The notes under the pieces were generated by a model. It saw nothing but the letters and a program-made list of their open reading frames with translations, searched no databases and was not told where the DNA came from. Below are positions 6,264 to 9,170 of a DNA stretch of 9,170 nt, one piece after another. The DNA is taken from positions 1-9,170 of the forward strand of contig JACCZJ010000160.1 of NCBI GenBank assembly GCA_013696065.1, given 5' to 3'. The stretch comes from Nocardioidaceae bacterium (lineage in GTDB: Bacteria > Actinomycetota > Actinomycetes > Propionibacteriales > Nocardioidaceae). Position numbers and translations under genes: made by a program. Position 1 is the stretch's first letter, and each line of letters begins with the position of its first letter.

Positions 6264-7160
6264 TCAGGCATCCGGGAGGGCCGCCGCGAGCGTCGTGCCA
6301 GCCGCTGCCTCGATCTTGAGCGCCAGCAGGTGATCGGCTCGGGTGCGGCCAAGGTTGACGGCGGCGACGGGCTTGTCGAGCCGGGCCGCGGCGAGGGCGT
6401 AGCGGTAACCCGAGTGGACCATGAGCGACGAACCCACGACGAGCATGGCGTCGGACTCTGCGAGGGCGCCCATAGCCTGGGTGTGGCGCCAGGATGGAAC
6501 GCTCTCACCGAAGAAGACGACGTCTGGCTTCACAATGCCACCGCATCGAGGGCAGTCCGGCACGACGAAGCCGCTGAAGTCGAGGGCTTCGAGGTCGGCG
6601 TCACCGTCTGGAGCGACCGGCGCGTCCATGGTCGACCACGATCCGTTGAGCGACTCGAGATGCTGCTGCCACGGGCCACGCCGGGAGCTGTGCCGACACG
6701 CCATGCAGATGACCCGGTCGAGCCGACCATGCAAGTCGATGACCTGGCGGGAACCAGCGGCTTGGTGGAGCCCGTCGACGTTCTGTGTGACGAGCAAACT
6801 GGTGCGGCCAGCCCTCTCCAGCCGCGTCAACGCGTGGTGCGTGGCGTTGGCTGCAGCCCGGCCGAAGCTGCGCCAGCCGACGAGGCTGCGCGCCCAGTAG
6901 CGGGCGCGAGTCAACGGGTCGGTCATGAAGGGCCGGTATTCGATCGGTCTTTGCCGTTTCCAGGAGCCGTCGATGTCGCGGTAGTCCGGGATCCCGGACT
7001 CCGTGCTGCAGCCCGCTCCAGTCAACACGAAGATCCGGCGGTGCTCCGTCATGAACTGTCGAAGAGCCTCGATGTCTGGTGCCGCTGCTGGGGCGCCTGC
7101 TGAGGCGTCTGATGCGGGCGCGGAGGGTGTCGCTCTCGTGAGTGCTGGCAGGGCGGTCAT
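6264..7160 (-). CDS. Sir2 family NAD-dependent protein deacylase (class II sirtuin)
   Basis: This 298-residue sirtuin removes acetyl or other acyl groups from protein lysines, using NAD+ and giving O-acyl-ADP-ribose and nicotinamide. The NAD-binding motif is TGAGCSTESGIPDYRD (47-62). The QNVDG motif is at 126-130 and the catalytic His144 is in DLHG. A four-cysteine zinc site (C152-MA-C155, C203-PR-C206) is complete. KPDVVFFGESVP (211-222) and VVGSSLMVHSGY (241-252) complete the NAD pocket. The STESGIPDYR form and HGRLDRVICMAC resemble class II (SIRT4-like) enzymes. The first 28 residues are an Ala/Ser/Pro-rich tail outside the fold. I chose ATG 7160, although the frame stays open to 7271, because the longer version would run into the opposite gene and adds nothing conserved. 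TAATCT at 7176-7171 would give an almost leaderless RNA. It is divergent from the small methyltransferase with a 45-bp gap. Confidence 0.95.
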   Translation of the reverse strand: MTALPALTRATPSAPASDASAGAPAAAPDIEALRQFMTEHRRIFVLTGAGCSTESGIPDYRDIDGSWKRQRPIEYRPFMTDPLTRARYWARSLVGWRSFGRAAANATHHALTRLERAGRTSLLVTQNVDGLHQAAGSRQVIDLHGRLDRVICMACRHSSRRGPWQQHLESLNGSWSTMDAPVAPDGDADLEALDFSGFVVPDCPRCGGIVKPDVVFFGESVPSWRHTQAMGALAESDAMLVVGSSLMVHSGYRYALAAARLDKPVAAVNLGRTRADHLLALKIEAAAGTTLAAALPDA

Positions 7161-7170
7161 GATGGCTTCG

Positions 7171-7176
7171 AGATTA
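7171..7176 (-). promoter_or_regulatory. Possible -10 box (TAATCT) of the sirtuin gene
   Basis: TAATCT on the - strand ends 11 bases before the sirtuin ATG, which puts the expected RNA start about 4 bases before it. No ribosome site is seen between them. It lies within the 45-bp gap to the divergent methyltransferase gene. Confidence 0.35.
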
Positions 7177-7205
7177 CCGGCACCGCGAGATGGCAGCATG
7201 CACTC

Positions 7206-7799
7206 ATGAGCCACGAGGCGCATGACTACTGGGACGACCGAGCCGCCTCCTTCGATGCGGAACCCGATCACGGCCTGCGAGACCCGGTTGTACGGGCGGC
7301 CTGGCGCGACCTGCTACTGCCGCTCCTGCCGCCTCCGCCGGCTCGTATCGCTGATGTGGGTTGTGGCACCGCTTCGCTCAGCCTGTTGCTCGCCGAGGCG
7401 GGGTATACCGTGCACGGCCTTGACCAGTCGGCCCAGATGTTGACGGCTGCTCGCATCAAGTTGGACGCAGCAGGGGTCCGTGCTCCCCTGACGCGGGGCG
7501 ACGCTGCGAGGCCGCCCTTTGCTGCGGGCAGCTGCGACGTCGTGCTTGAGCGCCATGTGCTGTGGGCCATCGACGACCGGTTGGGTGCCCTGCGTGAGTG
7601 GAGCCGGCTGCTTGCGCCGGGCGGCACGTTGGTGCTGGTAGAGGGCAGGTGGGGCAGTGGCACTGGACTGGATGCCGCTCAGTGCGTGACCCTCGTACGA
7701 CGTGTGAGGCGTCAGGCCGAGATCATCTTGCTGCCTGATCCGGCGTTGTGGGGCCGAGCCATCGATGACCAGCGTTACGTGCTCGTCAGCTACGACTGA
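7206..7799 (+). CDS. Small class I SAM-dependent methyltransferase
   Basis: This is a 197-residue methyltransferase of the Methyltransf_11 kind. SAM-binding motif I is IADVGCGTASLSLLL (48-62). D73 in HGLDQS is the acidic residue that usually binds the ribose, and D99 in TRGDA is the motif II position. DVVLERHVLWAI and LLAPGGTLVLVEG (135-147) follow as motifs III and IV. The N-terminus (YWDDRAASFDAEPDHGL) is typical of enzymes acting on small molecules, but the acceptor cannot be told. It is short for the family, with little beyond the core except DPALWGRAIDDQRYVLVSYD at the end. The start is ATG 7206: other nearby ATGs are out of frame or stop at once. No Shine-Dalgarno is visible, and CAGCAT at -12 to -7 is only a poor -10. 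The last 48 bp, including the stop, recur immediately downstream. Confidence 0.88.
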   Translation: MSHEAHDYWDDRAASFDAEPDHGLRDPVVRAAWRDLLLPLLPPPPARIADVGCGTASLSLLLAEAGYTVHGLDQSAQMLTAARIKLDAAGVRAPLTRGDAARPPFAAGSCDVVLERHVLWAIDDRLGALREWSRLLAPGGTLVLVEGRWGSGTGLDAAQCVTLVRRVRRQAEIILLPDPALWGRAIDDQRYVLVSYD

Positions 7800-7848
7800 G
7801 CGCCGAGCCATCGATGACCAGCGTTACGTCTCGTCAGCTACGCCTGAG
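7753..7848 (+). repeat. Imperfect tandem duplication of the 3' end of the methyltransferase gene
   Basis: The 48 bases at 7753-7800 (GCCGAGCCATCGATGACCAG and onward, through the TGA stop) recur at 7802-7848 with a 49-bp period. The second copy differs by one missing G (GTGCTCG becomes GTCTCG) and one A-to-C change. The first copy is coding and the second lies after the stop, where it has begun to decay. Confidence 0.95.
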
Positions 7849-8067
7849 GAGTCCTGCAACGAGGCCAGCACCAGCCTGGACTTAGCCCCGAGCCCACGGC
7901 GACTGGGTGTCAACGAAGACGGGAAGTTGTGAGCTCAAGCGCAGGAATGCGTCCGCTGTATCCGCCAGCTGATGTGTTGGGTGCGGCCATGACTGGGGCT
8001 GGGAAGCCGGACGCCGGCGTTGTTCACAGACTGGCGTGCAGGCTCCGGTTTTGTCGGTGGGTTGTCG
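7849..8067. other. Intergenic stretch without a recognised gene
   Basis: About 220 bases between the duplicated methyltransferase tail and the DUF222 promoter. Short frames exist on both strands, but none has a ribosome site or a recognisable product. The only structure I note is a 10-bp palindrome ACGCCGGCGT (8011-8020) preceded by GCCGG at 8006. No T-rich terminator is visible. Confidence 0.5.
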
Positions 8068-8073
8068 TAAAGT
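8068..8073 (+). promoter_or_regulatory. Possible -10 box (TAAAGT) of the DUF222 gene
   Basis: TAAAGT ends 8 bases before ATG 8081, which puts the expected RNA start on or one base before the start codon. It is the same hexamer as the proposed polA -10. No ribosome site is present. It touches the left edge of the SOS-like box. Confidence 0.45.
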
Positions 8074-8088
8074 CAAACACATGTTCGA
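8073..8088 (+). promoter_or_regulatory. LexA/SOS-like box overlapping the start codon of the DUF222 gene
   Basis: TCAAAC-ACAT-GTTCGA matches the actinobacterial SOS box TCGAAC-N4-GTTCGA at 11 of 12 fixed positions; the one change is G to A in the left half. The ATG start lies inside the box. LexA bound here would cover the RNA start. In Mycobacterium tuberculosis several 13E12-family genes are known to carry LexA boxes, which supports the reading. Confidence 0.6.
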
Positions 8089-9170
8089 TAGGCTCCCGGA
8101 TGAGCGGCTGGTGGCCGATTTGGTCGCGGTGCAGTCCTCAGCGCCCACTTCGTCGGCCGCACAGGCTGCACGGGGGCTGATCGAGGAGCTGGTGGCGTGG
8201 CAGCGGGTGTCGTCATGGGTGGAGTTCCAGCGGCTGGACGTGATGCGCCGGTTCGAATTGGCTGGAATCGCCGCCGACCGTGACCTGGCCGCCGGCACGA
8301 GTGCCGCCCCTAGCGCGGAGCCTGTCATCGACACTCACGGTTGCGGCGATGCCGCCCCCATCAGCCAGGCGGCTGCCCGTCTGGATGCGGCTCTTGACGG
8401 GGTGGGCGCCGATGAGGGCGCGAGAGCCATCCCTGTGAGTCAGGCGGTCGCGTTGGCTCGGCTGGAGGCGGACCTGGATGAGCGGGCCGGTTCGCTGCCG
8501 AGGAGATCGCGTTGGCGTTGAACATGTCGCCTTCGAGTGTGGGCAAACAGTTGTTGCTGGCCCGTGATCTGCAGACGGTCCATAGCGATCTGGGGGAAGC
8601 CTTACAGCTCGGTCAGGTCAGCCCGTTTGTGGCCTCGATGGTCGCCTCGGCAACCCGGAAGCTGCCCGACACTGCCCGTCGAGTGCTGGATGAGGCCGTC
8701 ACCACCGATGCGGTGGAGCTGCCGACGGGTCGGGCGATCGAGGCGGCCCGCAACCGGGTTCGTGAGGCCGACGAATACTCCGATGTGGCGGCTGCTAACG
8801 CTCGCAACAACCGGTATGCGTTCCTAAAACCCCTTGATGACTCGGTCGCGATGCTCGGTGCGGTGATGCCCGCCGAAGACGCCGTCGCCGGATGGGTCCG
8901 CATCGACACCGACGCTCGGAGGCTGCGCCGCGAAGGCGACGCTCGCAGCCTGGACCAGTTGCGGTGTGACCTGTTCGCCCAAGCCGTCGCCTCAGCCGCC
9001 GACAGGACCGACGCCGACAGGACCGACGCCGAGAGCCTCCCCGCCGAGAGCGCCGGCTCCGAGAACGCTGGCGCCGAGGGAATTGGCGCTGAGGGCACTG
9101 CGAGCGGCCCGGCTGCGGCTGCTAGGAGGCCGGCGGTGTTGGTGCAGGTGGTGATCTCGTTGGCGTCGCT
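8081..9170 (+). pseudogene. 13E12/DUF222 HNH-endonuclease-family gene, frameshifted and cut by the window edge
   Basis: The gene opens at ATG 8081 (MFDRLPDERLVADLVAVQSS), typical of actinobacterial 13E12-repeat proteins, and reads to a TGA at 8519-8521 (146 residues). The rest of the DUF222 domain continues in another frame: RFAAEEIALALNMSPSSVGK, then LGQVSPFVASMVASA and LPTGRAIEAARNRV. That frame is open from 8482 to the window end. Losing one base near 8482-8494 explains the shift, because the two frames join as ARLEADLDERAG / RFAAEEIALAL at the expected place. An Ala/Asp/Glu/Gly-rich linker (about 8995-9120) leads to RRPAVLVQVVISLAS, the usual start of the segment before the HNH motif, which lies beyond the window. 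The family is repeated and mobile-like in actinobacterial genomes; its function is not settled, and DNA-damage induction is known for some members. A sequencing error or translational frameshifting could also explain the break. Confidence 0.85.
8998..9027 (+). repeat. Exact 15-bp tandem repeat in the DUF222 linker
   Basis: GCCGACAGGACCGAC occurs twice in direct succession, encoding ADRTD-ADRTD at the start of the low-complexity linker between the DUF222 region and the expected HNH domain. Looser GCCGAG/GGCGCCGAG units follow. Length change here would keep the reading frame. Confidence 0.9.

Noticed and set aside
6140..6508. Upstream extension of the methyltransferase frame
   Set aside because: The extra 123 residues are Arg/Ser/Pro-rich, antisense-like over the sirtuin gene, and the -10 box supports the start at 6139.
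6330..7103. + strand open frames opposite the sirtuin gene
   Set aside because: The sirtuin frame has all catalytic and zinc motifs; these frames have none.
8011..8020. Palindrome ACGCCGGCGT as a terminator
   Set aside because: No loop and no T-run; such GC palindromes are expected by chance here.
7882..8334. - strand open frame across the gap and the start of the DUF222 gene
   Set aside because: No recognised domain or ribosome site, and it runs antisense to the conserved DUF222 start. A degraded gene fragment in 7882-8000 cannot be excluded but is not supported.
1..9170. A new defence, secretion or biosynthetic system
   Set aside because: The genes are individually ordinary housekeeping or modification enzymes with mixed orientation. 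Methyltransferase plus sirtuin plus HNH-family protein might suggest defence, but the methyltransferases are small-molecule types, the sirtuin is a normal single-domain enzyme, and the genes do not form one operon.

Overview
The window is high-GC DNA with dense genes on both strands, GTG starts and TANNNT-type -10 boxes. It carries a 13E12/DUF222 gene and the neighbourhood GNAT / PaaI-type thioesterase / polA / SAM methyltransferase, which I know from actinobacteria. The source is almost certainly an actinomycete chromosome, perhaps Propionibacteriales or an Intrasporangiaceae-like Micrococcales. I cannot name a genus.

Layout. 1-368 (-) is the 5' part of a secreted protein, possibly the extracellular N-terminal domain of a LivH-type amino-acid permease. 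497-1243 (-) is a DUF554 membrane protein. 1459-2064 (+) is a GNAT acetyltransferase whose 3' end overlaps, in antisense, a hotdog thioesterase (2027-2443, -). The thioesterase is divergent from polA (2511-5234, +), and a symmetric AT-rich element between them can be read as a -10 box on both strands. polA converges on a SAM methyltransferase (5339-6139, -) across a short repeat cluster. Next come a class II sirtuin (6264-7160, -) and, divergent from it, a small second methyltransferase (7206-7799, +) whose last 48 bp are repeated just after its stop. The right end is a 13E12/DUF222 HNH-family gene (8081 to beyond 9170, +). It starts at a LexA-like SOS box and is broken by an apparent one-base deletion near 8482-8494.

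Functionally this is a housekeeping DNA-repair locus (Pol I) flanked by small metabolic or modification enzymes, with a mobile-like DNA-damage-linked gene at the right edge. Several genes (polA, the first methyltransferase, the sirtuin, the DUF222 gene) lack a Shine-Dalgarno but have TANNNT boxes placed for leaderless or nearly leaderless transcripts. I found no tRNA, rRNA, CRISPR array, insertion sequence or clear new multi-gene system. The points of most interest are the SOS box on the start codon of the DUF222 gene, its frameshift, the decayed 3'-end duplication, and the two-way -10 element at polA.
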